Assembly (NCBI RefSeq): GCF_000014045.1
Contig: NC_008209.1
Location: 3,495,001 to 3,559,000, forward strand
Origin: Roseobacter denitrificans OCh 114
GTDB lineage: Bacteria; Pseudomonadota; Alphaproteobacteria; Rhodobacterales; Rhodobacteraceae
Length of the DNA: 64,000 bases
Reading direction: 5' to 3'
A model generated the notes under the pieces. It made no database searches and had not been told where the DNA came from. It saw nothing but the letters and a program-made list of their open reading frames with translations. The translations under genes and the position numbers were made by a program. Positions 56,026 through 64,000 of this stretch are shown here, piece after piece. The stretch's first letter is position 1. Every line of letters starts with the position of its first letter.

Positions 56026-57066
56026 ATGTTTTTGAAAAATGCTTGGTATGTCGCCGCTTGGGATCATGAGATCACGCGCGAATTGCAACAGATTACGGTG
56101 CTTGGTGAAAAAATCTGCGTCTTCCGTTCTGAATCCGGGGAATTGGTCGGGCTGGAGGACGCCTGCCCGCACCGCAAGCTGCCCTTGTCCAAGGGGCGCA
56201 TCAAAGGGGATACGGTTGAATGCGGCTATCACGGCCTGACCTTCAATTGCGTGGGCCAATGTGTCTGGGCGCCTGGCTCTGGCGGCATTCCCTCCAACGC
56301 CAAGGTGCATGCCTATCCGCTGCATGAAAAATACGGGCTGGTGTGGATCTGGATGGGCAACCCCGCGCTGGCCGATCCTGCCGATATTTTTGAGATCGAA
56401 AATTACGACAATCCGGCCTGGGGCATAAACCGCGGTGCGGCGATGGAGTTGGACTGCAACTATCTGCTGATGTGCGACAACCTGCTGGACCCGACCCATG
56501 TGGCTTGGGTGCATCAAAGCAGCTTTGCCGCAGATGCGACCAAGGACACACCCCTGCGGATCACCAAAACCGATGATGGCGTGATCGTGCATCGCTGGAT
56601 GATGGATCATGAACCGGCCCCGTTCTACAAGAAGGTCGTCGAGTTCGAGGGCAATTGCGACCGCCTTCAGCACTACGAGGTCCGCTACCCGTCCCATGCC
56701 CTGATCAAGGCGGTGTTCACGCCCGCGGGCACTGGCGGGCCTGATGGCCCCTTGCATGAAAACACCTTCATCATGGACAGCTATAACTTCATGACACCCA
56801 CCGATGAGGGCCGCACGCGGTACTATTGGTTCCAGCTGCGCAACATCCGACCCGATGATGAAGCCCTGTCCAAGATGATGAGCGAGGATGTACAGCACGC
56901 CTTCGAAGAAGACCGCGCCGTATTGAACGATGTACAAAAAGGCATGGCCAACAAGACCTCGCCGCATATCGACCTGCCCATTGATGGCGGACAGCTTCGC
57001 TTTCGCCGCCAGTTGCAGGCGATGATCAACGAAGAACAACAGGTCGATCGCCAGATGGCCGAATAG
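56026..57066 (+). CDS. Rieske-type aromatic oxygenase alpha subunit (VanA-like)
   Basis: A 346-residue Rieske non-haem iron oxygenase. The [2Fe-2S] ligands are C47/H49 (CPHRKLPLSKG) and C66/H69 (CGYHGL); mononuclear iron ligands are in DNLLDPTHVAWVH. Length and the opening FLKNAWYVAAW match O- and N-demethylating monooxygenases of the vanillate demethylase group. No reductase gene (VanB-like) follows. It begins 17 bases after hutU with an AAAGGA ribosome site, so it likely belongs to the hut transcript and may demethylate or hydroxylate an imidazole compound. Confidence 0.92.
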   Translation: MFLKNAWYVAAWDHEITRELQQITVLGEKICVFRSESGELVGLEDACPHRKLPLSKGRIKGDTVECGYHGLTFNCVGQCVWAPGSGGIPSNAKVHAYPLHEKYGLVWIWMGNPALADPADIFEIENYDNPAWGINRGAAMELDCNYLLMCDNLLDPTHVAWVHQSSFAADATKDTPLRITKTDDGVIVHRWMMDHEPAPFYKKVVEFEGNCDRLQHYEVRYPSHALIKAVFTPAGTGGPDGPLHENTFIMDSYNFMTPTDEGRTRYYWFQLRNIRPDDEALSKMMSEDVQHAFEEDRAVLNDVQKGMANKTSPHIDLPIDGGQLRFRRQLQAMINEEQQVDRQMAE

Positions 57067-57103
57067 CCCGCGCACGATCATCCATTCATTAAGGACGCAC
57101 CCG

Positions 57104-57907
57104 ATGACACATCCCCTCCTCACCCAAGACCACATCGACGCCTATGCCCGCGACGGCGTGGTCCTTGTCAAAGGCCTGTTCAAGGATCAGGTCGAGCAGC
57201 TTCGCGCAGGCGTGGCGCGCAATATGGCGGACCCCGGACCCTATGCGGCCGAAAACCTCAGGGAGGGAGAAGGCGGCAGATTCTTTGACGATTATTGCAA
57301 CTGGACCCGCATTCCCGAATTTGCCGAAGCCATCAAGGCATCGCCGGCCGCTGCGGTTGCCGCAGAACTGATGGGATCAAAGAATGTTCAGATGTTTCAC
57401 GACCATGTGCTGGTCAAGGAACCGGGCACATCCAAACCGACGCCGTGGCATCAGGACAGCCCCTATTACTTCGTGGAAGGGCAGCAGACCGTCAGCTTCT
57501 GGTCGCCGCTCGATCCAGTGCGCGATGCATCCCTGCGCTGTGTCGCGGGCTCGCATCTGTGGGAAAAACCGGTCTTGCCCACGCGTTGGCTGGCCGAAAC
57601 CAGCTTTTATCCCAATGATGACGACTACATGCAGGTGCCCGACCCAGACGCAGAAGGGATGGACATCCGCGAATATGAGATGGAACCGGGCGACGCCGTG
57701 GCGTTCAATTACAAGACGTTGCATGGCGCGCGCGGCAATGAGAGCGGCACCCGCCGCCGGGCGTTTTCCCTGCGTTTGCTGGGCGATGATGCACGGTACG
57801 TAGAGCGCCCTGGCCCGACATCACCGCCGTTTCCCGGCCATGACATGAAAGAGGGGCAGCGCCTTCGGACAGACTGGTTCCCGATGCTGCTGGAACCAAC
57901 GGGTTAA
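57104..57907 (+). CDS. Phytanoyl-CoA dioxygenase (PhyH) family protein
   Basis: A 267-residue 2-oxoglutarate/Fe(II)-type oxygenase. Iron ligands are H116 and D118 (WHQDSPYYFVEG) and H207 (KTLHGARGN), with a following arginine (GTRRRAFSLRLLG) for 2-oxoglutarate. It starts 37 bases after the Rieske gene, with an AAGGA ribosome site. PhyH enzymes hydroxylate small molecules such as ectoine or acyl-CoAs. Substrate unknown; placement suggests a second oxidative step on the same imidazole-type compound. Confidence 0.9.
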   Translation: MTHPLLTQDHIDAYARDGVVLVKGLFKDQVEQLRAGVARNMADPGPYAAENLREGEGGRFFDDYCNWTRIPEFAEAIKASPAAAVAAELMGSKNVQMFHDHVLVKEPGTSKPTPWHQDSPYYFVEGQQTVSFWSPLDPVRDASLRCVAGSHLWEKPVLPTRWLAETSFYPNDDDYMQVPDPDAEGMDIREYEMEPGDAVAFNYKTLHGARGNESGTRRRAFSLRLLGDDARYVERPGPTSPPFPGHDMKEGQRLRTDWFPMLLEPTG

Positions 57908-57920
57908 AGCGTTTTGAATT

Positions 57921-58023
57921 AAAGCGTCTGACGAAATACCGGAAACATCAAGTATCACGTAACGCGTTGAAATTCTTGATTTCAGGCAGCGTTACGAGCT
58001 TCAGGTTTTTCGCATGACGCTTG
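57921..58023 (+). repeat. Dispersed 103-base structured repeat, copy 2
   Basis: This is the second copy of the repeat at 23671-23773, in opposite orientation and 85% identical over its full length without gaps. The main stem is reduced to CGTAACGC (57958-57965) with GCGTTACG (57989-57996), but the 23-base loop length is kept. It lies between the 3' end of the PhyH gene and the convergent cytochrome c gene. Confidence 0.85.
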
Positions 58024-58202
58024 AACCGTGCATCACGTGTTCGCGGCCCCTTCCTTTGATCAAAGGCAAGAAGCGATGTGCAATGCGCAGGTCGGTGCCG
58101 CGCAAGACGGCAAACATCAGATGCGCCAATCCGGACGGTAAACCCGTTCAGACTGGCGCATCTGGTTTTGCAAGCTCGCGTGTTTTTGGGCTTTTTCGCC
58201 GC

Positions 58203-58790
58203 TCACTCAGGTGGGGGCAGGATTTCCAACCCTACGGCGGCATACCAATCCGCAATCGCCCTGATTTCTTCATCTGAGAGCCCAGCGGCCACATCAGACA
58301 TGATATCGTGCTGGCGTTTCCCGCGCTTATACGCCTTGAGTTGCGTATCAATGTAGATGTTCGTTTCACCGGCGAGATTTGGCGCATCAAGCAGCAGCGA
58401 AATGCCATCCGCGCCGTGACAGGACACGCAGGCTTGCGGCGCATTTGCCGCCAGAACACCCTCGGGCAGTGTCGCGCGCGCTTCATGTGCGGCATACCAC
58501 GCCGCCACGTCAGAAATCTGCTGCGCCGTCAGACCCGCCGTCACAACGCTCATCATTTCATGCTGGCGCTGCCCGGTCTTGAAGGCCATCAACTGGCTTT
58601 CAAGGTATTCCACCGGCTCCCCCCCGATATGGGGCGCAATCGGTATGGTCGCATAGCCGTCAATGCCGTGACAGGTACGGCACATATTAGCGATCTTCCG
58701 CCCCGCTTCCGGGTCCCCCGCCAGCACAGGCACGGCGGTGCCCCCGGCGAGCATCAGCCCGCCGAGAAACAGTGTCATCAGAGCCTTCAT
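58203..58790 (-). CDS. Dihaem cytochrome c (c4-like)
   Basis: A 195-residue periplasmic cytochrome with two homologous halves. A signal peptide (LMTLFLGGLMLAGGTAVPVLA) is followed by CRTCHG (about 37-42) and CVSCHG (about 120-125), each with a downstream axial Met (EMMSVV and DIMSDV). It overlaps the dehydrogenase stop (ATGA) and is the likely electron acceptor of that enzyme. Confidence 0.93.
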   Translation of the reverse strand: MKALMTLFLGGLMLAGGTAVPVLAGDPEAGRKIANMCRTCHGIDGYATIPIAPHIGGEPVEYLESQLMAFKTGQRQHEMMSVVTAGLTAQQISDVAAWYAAHEARATLPEGVLAANAPQACVSCHGADGISLLLDAPNLAGETNIYIDTQLKAYKRGKRQHDIMSDVAAGLSDEEIRAIADWYAAVGLEILPPPE

Positions 58791-60046
58791 TCGGACTGCG
58801 ATCCGACATAGGCAATCCGCCAGATCGCACCGGCAAAGTCATCCGATACCAGCATCGAGCCATCAGGCAGGAATTCGATGTCCATCGGACGGCCACGATA
58901 CTCGCCCGTGTCCTCGTTCAGCCAACCGTCCGCGAAGACCTGCGCGCCGACGGCGTTGCCCTCTTCGTCAAGGGCGGTGAACATCACCCGTGCGCCCACA
59001 GGTTCGGTGCGGTTCCACGACCCGTGCTGCGCCCAGAAAATGCCGCCGTGATAGGCTTCGGGGAAGCTGTCATCGTGATAGAACCGCATACCCAAATCCG
59101 CCGCATGGGCCGTCAACTCGAGTTGAGGCTCCACAAAACTGACCCCCTCTGGTCGCGGCACATCCTTATAGGCGGGGATCTCCACCCGGCTGTTGGTCCA
59201 GGGGAAGCCGAAATGCTGCCCGGCTGCGGTCTGACGGTTCAACTCACCCGGCGGGATATCGTCCCCCATGCCGTCGACTTGATTGTCCGTCCACCACAAC
59301 TCACCCGTTGCCGGGTTGAAGTCCTGACCGACAGAATTGCGCACACCGCGGGTGTATACTTCACGCTCCGAGCCATCGGTGTTCATGCGGATGATGCCGC
59401 CGATGCCCCATTCGTCGTACAGTTCCAGTTTTTCAACGGGCTGCACATTATGTGGCTGGCCGAGCGAGATGTAGAGTTTGCCATCAGGTCCGATATCGCA
59501 AACCCGTGCCGTGTGGTTGAAGCTCTCTTCCTCCGGCGGGACGAGTTCACCCTGCGCGACGACGACACCTACCGCCGGGTCCGGCCCTTCAAAGAAGAAT
59601 TCAGCCGCCGGGAACACAAGCACCCGGTTGCGCTCGGCGATATAGAGGAACCCATCTGGCGAGAAACAAGGCCCATTGGGAATGTCAAAGGTGATCGAGG
59701 GTGCGAAATCCTTCACCTCATCCGCCACACGGTCGCGGTCACGATCCACGATGGACCACATTTTATCCTTGCGCGTGCCCGCAAACAGCACGGTGCCCTG
59801 CGGTGCCATCGCCATGGAGCGCGCATCCGGCACAACGGCGTAAAGGCTCACCTCAAAACCGTCCGGCACGTTGATATGGTCGATGATTGCCTTGAGCGAT
59901 TCCGCCCGCGCCCCGTCTTGCTCAACAAAAGTGAACGTGGCGTCCGTCTTTTGCATGTTGCTCAGTTTGTCCATGTTGTCCTGTGCCATCAGTGGCGTGG
60001 ATAAGATGGACGTGCAAAGCATCGCCGCCAAGCTGCGCTTGATCAT
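58787..60046 (-). CDS. PQQ-dependent sugar (soluble aldose/sorbosone-type) dehydrogenase
   Basis: A 419-residue periplasmic beta-propeller dehydrogenase of the GDH/HHIP-like group. The signal peptide MIKRSLAAMLCTSILSTPL ends near MAQ. FNHTARVCDIGPDGKLYISL carries the catalytic histidine, and RGVRNSVGQDFNPATGELWW and IFWAQHGSWNRTEPVG are further family segments. A GGGAGGA ribosome site precedes the ATG at 60046; an upstream longer frame has no support. It is cotranscribed with the dihaem cytochrome. Substrate unknown. Confidence 0.9.
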   Translation of the reverse strand: MIKRSLAAMLCTSILSTPLMAQDNMDKLSNMQKTDATFTFVEQDGARAESLKAIIDHINVPDGFEVSLYAVVPDARSMAMAPQGTVLFAGTRKDKMWSIVDRDRDRVADEVKDFAPSITFDIPNGPCFSPDGFLYIAERNRVLVFPAAEFFFEGPDPAVGVVVAQGELVPPEEESFNHTARVCDIGPDGKLYISLGQPHNVQPVEKLELYDEWGIGGIIRMNTDGSEREVYTRGVRNSVGQDFNPATGELWWTDNQVDGMGDDIPPGELNRQTAAGQHFGFPWTNSRVEIPAYKDVPRPEGVSFVEPQLELTAHAADLGMRFYHDDSFPEAYHGGIFWAQHGSWNRTEPVGARVMFTALDEEGNAVGAQVFADGWLNEDTGEYRGRPMDIEFLPDGSMLVSDDFAGAIWRIAYVGSQSE

Positions 60047-60341
60047 TTTTATTCCTCCCAGAATGTATCTCGTCGTTTCTATTTTGCATGGCGAGAACGC
60101 AAACACCCTCAACCACGGGGCGAGGTTTGCGCGAACGACGACGCAAGTCAACGGTGAAGACCCGACGCTTTGGTATGGTGTGAGCGCCCCGCGCGAGGGC
60201 GTGGGTGCTTTTTGATAATACCTTTTGCTGTATTGCAAATTTCGTCTCAAGCCATACGCATGCCATGCACAGAATCGGCGGTCCATGCTGAGAAGGCACA
60301 TGGTGAGCGTATCGCCACAAGATGGGCGCCTTCTGGCGGCG

Positions 60342-61286
60342 TCAGACCAAATAGCCACCTTCCTTGAACGAAAATTCCCTTTCCTTGCCGATGATCACAT
60401 GATCATGAATGGTGACGCCAATGGCAAGGCAGGCAGAGGATACCTGATCCGTCATCGTGATATCCTGTGTACTTGGCGATGGATCCCCCGAGGGGTGATT
60501 GTGCACCAGGATAATCGCACTTGCGTTAAGCTCCAACGCACGCTTGGCGACCTCGCGCGGGTAGACAGGTACGTGATCCACGGTGCCCTTGGCCTGTTCT
60601 TCGTCGGCAATGATGACGTTCTTGCGGTCCAGAAACAAAACCCGAAACTGTTCCGTCTCGCGATGCGCCATCGTCGTGCGGCAATATTCGATCAGATCAT
60701 CCCAGGACGACAGAACGCAACGCTCGAGAATCTTTGCCTGCCCCATGCGCTGTGCAAAGGCTTCGGCGAGTTTGAGCTGGTAATAGACTTTGGGCTCCAC
60801 CCCTTCGACTTGCATCAGCCGGTGTTCGGAGGCCGCAACGACCCCGTTCAGATCGCCAAACGCGCTCAAAAGCCGTTTTGCCAGAGGTTTGACGTCGATG
60901 CGTGGAATCGCATTGAACAGCAAGAGCTCCAGTATTTCGTACTCGGGCATGGGCGCATGCCCGCCTTTCAGGAACCGCTGGCGCAGCCGTTCACGATGCC
61001 CCCAGTAGTGCGGGACTTTATTGCCCGCACCGTCAATCAGCAGCCCCCCACCCGCTGCCGCGTCCTTGGACAGGCGTTCTGTGTGTTTGTAAGAGGGTGT
61101 GAACGCCGGCTTCGTTTCGGTGTCGGGAGGCGGTATCCGCGCTTCCAGATCATCAAGGCCGCGCAGCGCGTCTTCGGAAAACCCCTGCATCTTGCGCGCA
61201 GGCGGGTGTTTCAGGTCCGAGCCCGAAGACCTCTTCTTCTTGCGCAAGAGTGAAGAGGTGGATGCCAGCCAGCTATTCATGCCCAT
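60342..61286 (-). CDS. radC: DNA repair protein RadC (JAB/MPN domain)
   Basis: A 314-residue RadC-family protein. The N-terminal 80 residues are polar and charged; then comes a helix-hairpin-helix-like segment (YEILELLLFNAIPRID) and the JAMM motif HNHPSGDPSPSTQD with the upstream glutamate in the FRVLFLDRKNVI region. GAGGA lies just before the first of two near starts (61286; MNSW at 61280 is the alternative). A CtrA-type site lies about 50 bases upstream. Confidence 0.92.
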   Translation of the reverse strand: MGMNSWLASTSSLLRKKKRSSGSDLKHPPARKMQGFSEDALRGLDDLEARIPPPDTETKPAFTPSYKHTERLSKDAAAGGGLLIDGAGNKVPHYWGHRERLRQRFLKGGHAPMPEYEILELLLFNAIPRIDVKPLAKRLLSAFGDLNGVVAASEHRLMQVEGVEPKVYYQLKLAEAFAQRMGQAKILERCVLSSWDDLIEYCRTTMAHRETEQFRVLFLDRKNVIIADEEQAKGTVDHVPVYPREVAKRALELNASAIILVHNHPSGDPSPSTQDITMTDQVSSACLAIGVTIHDHVIIGKEREFSFKEGGYLV

Positions 61287-61337
61287 AATCCTCAAAGCGA
61301 TTTCGTTTCTTCAATCGCATAAAATGCGCAGTTTTGG

Positions 61338-61353
61338 TTAAAGCACGGTTAAC
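61338..61353. promoter_or_regulatory. CtrA-type binding site in an inverted repeat
   Basis: TTAAAGCACGGTTAAC matches the CtrA consensus TTAA-N7-TTAAC exactly. It is nested in an 11-base inverted repeat, GTTTTGGTTAA (61331-61341) and TTAACCAAAAC (61349-61359). It lies about 50 bases upstream of radC and 200 bases upstream of the dehydratase gene on the other strand, so radC is the more likely target. Confidence 0.6.
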
Positions 61354-61549
61354 CAAAACAGGGGGACATCCCTTTTGGCGCGCAATCGGCCTGCTTTGGC
61401 GGCACCGTTGTGCGGTGATCCTTGCCCTGACGGTTCTGTCTTCCAGCCTCCTTGCAATGGGTATGCAGCGCATCAAAAGACAGGCACCCCATGGAAACCG
61501 CCGCTTATTTGGCGCTATGCTCCCGGCAGTCGCAAGGGAACAGCGGTAG

Positions 61550-63283
61550 ATGCACAAGAAACCATATGATCAATTCCGCTCCGCGCGCTGGTTTGGGCCG
61601 GACGATCTGCGGTCCTTCGGCCACCGCTCGCGCGCGATGCAGATGGGGCTGTCGCGCGAGGATTGGGAGGGTAAACCGGTCATCGCCATCCTCAATACAT
61701 GGTCCGAGTTGCAACCCTGCCACATGCATTTCAAGGACCGGGTCGCCTTCGTCAAAAAGGGCGTGCTTCAGGCAGGCGGCATGCCGGTGGAAATCCCGGT
61801 CCATTCACTGGGCGAGCAATTGTTGAAACCAACCGCCATGCTGTACCGCAATATGGTGGCGATGGAGGTCGAAGAAGTCCTGCGCGCGAACCCGGTCGAT
61901 GGCGCGGTGCTGATGGGCGGCTGCGATAAATCCACGCCCGCGCTTGTGATGGGCGCGGTGTCCATGGGCCTTCCCTTCATCTACCTGCCCGCAGGTCCGA
62001 TGTTGCGGGGCAATTATGCCGGAAAGGTGCTGGGGTCCGGGGCCGATGCATGGAAATACTGGGATGAGCGGCGCGCGGGGCACATCTCCAAAGAGGAATG
62101 GCAAGGGCTCGAAGGGGGCATCGCGCGGTCCTATGGGCATTGCATGACCATGGGCACGGCCAGCACCATGACGGCCATCGCCGAAGGGCTTGGCCTCTGT
62201 CTGCCGGGGGCGTCGTCCATCCCGGCCCCTGACGTGAACCACCAGCGCATGAGTGCCGCCTGCGGGCGACGCATCGTCGATATGGTCTGGCAGGACCTGA
62301 CGCCGGATCAGATCATCACCCAAAGCAGTGTCGCGAACGCCGTGACCGTTGCCATGGCCACCGGCTGTTCCACCAATGCGATCATTCACCTGATTGCCAT
62401 GGCACGCAGGTCCGGGGTGCCTCTGACGCTTGATGATCTGGACGCAATCGGAAGAACGACGCCCGTGATTGCCAATATCCGACCCTCCGGAAAGGACTAC
62501 CTGATGGAGGATTTCTTTTATGCGGGGGGCTTGCCCGCGCTGATGAAAGAACTGGGCGACAAGCTGGATTTGGACGCAATGACCGTTTCGGGGCGCACGG
62601 TCGGCCAGAACATCGCGGGTGCCACGAATTACAACAGCGATGTGATCCGCAGCTTGCGCAACCCGGTCTACGGCGAAGGGTCGCTGGCGGTGCTCAAGGG
62701 CAATCTGGCACCGGATGGCGCGGTCATCAAACCCGCTGCGATGGATGCGAAGTTCATGACACATCGCGGGCCTGCGATGGTGGCAAATTCCTATGCCGAA
62801 CTGAAGTCGATCATAGATGACCCGCAGGCGGACATTACCGCCGACCACGTTCTGATCCTGCGCAACGCGGGTCCTCAGGGCGGGCCCGGCATGCCCGAAT
62901 GGGGCATGATCCCCATGCCACAAAAGCTGCTGAACGAAGGGCACCGGGACATGGTGCGCCTGTCCGATGCGCGCATGAGCGGCACGAGTTACGGAGCCTG
63001 TATCCTGCATGTGGCGCCTGAGGCATTTGTGGGCGGGCCGCTCGCGCTGATCGAAACCGGAGATATGATCTCGCTCGACATTCCGAACCGCCGCCTCGAC
63101 GTGGAATTGACCGAAGAGCAACTGGCAAAGCGGCGGCAAAACTGGGTGCCGCCCAAACCGCACTATGAACGCGGCTATGGCTGGATGTTTCTCAAACACA
63201 TCGAACAGGCGGACAAAGGGTGTGATTTTGACTTCCTGCGCACGGAATTCGGCGCATCCGTACCAGAACCAGAGATCAATTGA
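61550..63283 (+). CDS. IlvD/Edd-family dehydratase (L-arabinonate dehydratase-like)
   Basis: A 577-residue dehydratase. Fe-S cluster cysteines are in LQPCHMHF, GGCDKSTPALVMG and MATGCSTNAI; SGTSYGACILHVAPEA and the C-terminal NRRLDVELTEEQLAKR match the family. Its length fits the sugar-acid branch (L-arabinonate, D-xylonate dehydratases) better than dihydroxyacid dehydratase IlvD. An AAGGGA ribosome site precedes the ATG. Neighbours do not reveal the sugar. Confidence 0.9.
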   Translation: MHKKPYDQFRSARWFGPDDLRSFGHRSRAMQMGLSREDWEGKPVIAILNTWSELQPCHMHFKDRVAFVKKGVLQAGGMPVEIPVHSLGEQLLKPTAMLYRNMVAMEVEEVLRANPVDGAVLMGGCDKSTPALVMGAVSMGLPFIYLPAGPMLRGNYAGKVLGSGADAWKYWDERRAGHISKEEWQGLEGGIARSYGHCMTMGTASTMTAIAEGLGLCLPGASSIPAPDVNHQRMSAACGRRIVDMVWQDLTPDQIITQSSVANAVTVAMATGCSTNAIIHLIAMARRSGVPLTLDDLDAIGRTTPVIANIRPSGKDYLMEDFFYAGGLPALMKELGDKLDLDAMTVSGRTVGQNIAGATNYNSDVIRSLRNPVYGEGSLAVLKGNLAPDGAVIKPAAMDAKFMTHRGPAMVANSYAELKSIIDDPQADITADHVLILRNAGPQGGPGMPEWGMIPMPQKLLNEGHRDMVRLSDARMSGTSYGACILHVAPEAFVGGPLALIETGDMISLDIPNRRLDVELTEEQLAKRRQNWVPPKPHYERGYGWMFLKHIEQADKGCDFDFLRTEFGASVPEPEIN

Positions 63284-63345
63284 TTAAAGACGCCCGGCGG
63301 AGATATGATCCGGTGCGAGGGCACAGCCAGGTTTGGAGAGCGCGC

Positions 63346-63651
63346 ATGAACAACGACGAGGACAAGATCGCCGGGCGCCTGCACGGCGAGCAGATCGAGC
63401 CTGAAGGGGCGGACAACCTGCTGGAACGGCTGATCTACGTGCTGATCATCGCCGTCATGATTTCGTTTGCGCAAACGGTGCTGGGGGTGATGACCGTCAT
63501 CCAGTTCATCATCATGCTGGTCAACAACAAGCAACCCAATGAACGGATTGCGGATTTTGGTACCGACCTGGGGATTTGGGTCGCCAAGGCGGCCAGATAC
63601 CAGACCGCGGCGAGCACCGTGAAACCCTGGCCGTGGAGCGATCTCGATTAA
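63346..63651 (+). CDS. DUF4389 membrane protein
   Basis: A 101-residue protein with two hydrophobic segments (LIYVLIIAVMISFAQTVLGV and MTVIQFIIMLVNNK) and the DUF4389 ending IADFGTDLGIWVAKAARY. A GGAGAG ribosome site supports MNNDEDK at 63346 over an upstream start. It probably follows the dehydratase in one transcript. Function unknown; a membrane regulator or lipase-associated role is only conjecture. Confidence 0.85.
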   Translation: MNNDEDKIAGRLHGEQIEPEGADNLLERLIYVLIIAVMISFAQTVLGVMTVIQFIIMLVNNKQPNERIADFGTDLGIWVAKAARYQTAASTVKPWPWSDLD

Positions 63652-63722
63652 GGGTTTACACCCAACAGGGGCACTTCGGTTTCAGGACGAAAAAGCGTAC
63701 ACAACAGACAACAGGGAATACG

Positions 63723-64000
63723 ATGACCCGCACCGCCGCACTGAAGCGCGCGCGCGCATATTTCGATCAGGGGCAGTTTCAGTCTGACCTGGCGGACCTC
63801 GTGGCCTATCGCACCGAAAGCCAGAGCCGCAGCGAAATGGCGCGAAAGGAAAGCGCGCGGTATCTGAACGTCGCCATCGGGCCGCGCCTTGCCGCGATGG
63901 GGTTCAGCTTTGAAATCATTGAAAACCCTGACGCAAATGGCGGCCCGCTATTGATCGGTGAGCGGCGCGAAAGCGACGACCAGATCACCGTTCTGACCTA
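63723..64000 (+). CDS. M20-family metallopeptidase, partial
   Basis: This is the first 92 residues of a frame that runs off the right edge. It reads FQSDLADLVAYRTESQSRSE, then ARYLNVAIGPRLAAMGFSFE and GPLLIGERRESDD, matching the N-terminal part of M20 peptidases (ArgE/DapE/CPG2-like) with VAYRTESQ as the usual opening. The metal-binding HxD lies beyond the window. A CAGGGAA ribosome site precedes the ATG. Confidence 0.75.
   Translation, partial: MTRTAALKRARAYFDQGQFQSDLADLVAYRTESQSRSEMARKESARYLNVAIGPRLAAMGFSFEIIENPDANGGPLLIGERRESDDQITVLT

Noticed and set aside
61334..61549. 71-residue plus-strand frame with one hydrophobic segment before the dehydratase gene
   Set aside because: No ribosome site; it begins inside the CtrA-type inverted repeat, so it is probably leader or promoter DNA.

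Overview
The window is typical of a Roseobacter-group alphaproteobacterium (Rhodobacterales). It is GC-rich and densely packed, with many 4-base ATGA stop/start overlaps. It carries TRAP and ABC uptake systems, a TMAO respiration module, a histidine (hut) operon using the HutF/HutG route, a homogentisate pathway and a PQQ-type dehydrogenase. No rRNA, tRNA, CRISPR array, transposase or phage gene was seen. The genus assignment is an inference from gene content.

Layout. 1-10225 (minus strand): one polyol operon running SorC-type regulator, solute-binding protein, two permeases, two ATPases, EryA-like kinase, 2-hydroxyacid dehydrogenase, class II aldolase and a GlpD/EryB-like dehydrogenase cut by the left edge. 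10560-12743: L-aspartate dehydrogenase-like gene and kynureninase. 12993-18515: sulfatase/phosphonate monoester hydrolase, TAXI-type TRAP transporter and a divergent IclR regulator. 18688-22656: MarR regulator divergent from hmgA-maiA-fahA. 23094-29374: cytochrome b561, a dispersed repeat, pabB, a Dabb protein and a methionine synthase split into two overlapping genes. 29765-31131: EamA permease and an AhpD-like protein.

31289-38521: TMAO respiration. A TorA-like reductase carries a C-terminal c-type haem domain, next to torR, torS (hybrid kinase) and torT. 38558-42586: a TetR/NemR-like repressor with two GACC-N4-GGTC sites faces a four-gene operon (DUF417/RclC-like, glutaredoxin, dihydrolipoyl-dehydrogenase-like flavoenzyme with a C-terminal CxxC, YeeE/YedE permease). 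42846-46917: a PLP cysteine-synthase-like enzyme converges on a 1005-residue kinase-M23-aminotransferase fusion.

47059-57907: the hut region. hutF diverges from hutI-hutH-hutG. Inserted in translational coupling before hutU are a CaiB-type CoA transferase and an acyl-CoA dehydrogenase. After hutU come a Rieske oxygenase and a PhyH-type dioxygenase. This augmented operon is the best candidate for an undescribed system: the CoA-transferase/dehydrogenase pair could turn a saturated imidazole acid such as imidazole propionate into urocanate. 57921-58023 is a second, inverted copy of the dispersed repeat. The right end holds a dihaem cytochrome c with a PQQ-type dehydrogenase, radC with a CtrA-type site upstream, an IlvD/Edd sugar-acid dehydratase, a DUF4389 protein and the start of an M20 peptidase.
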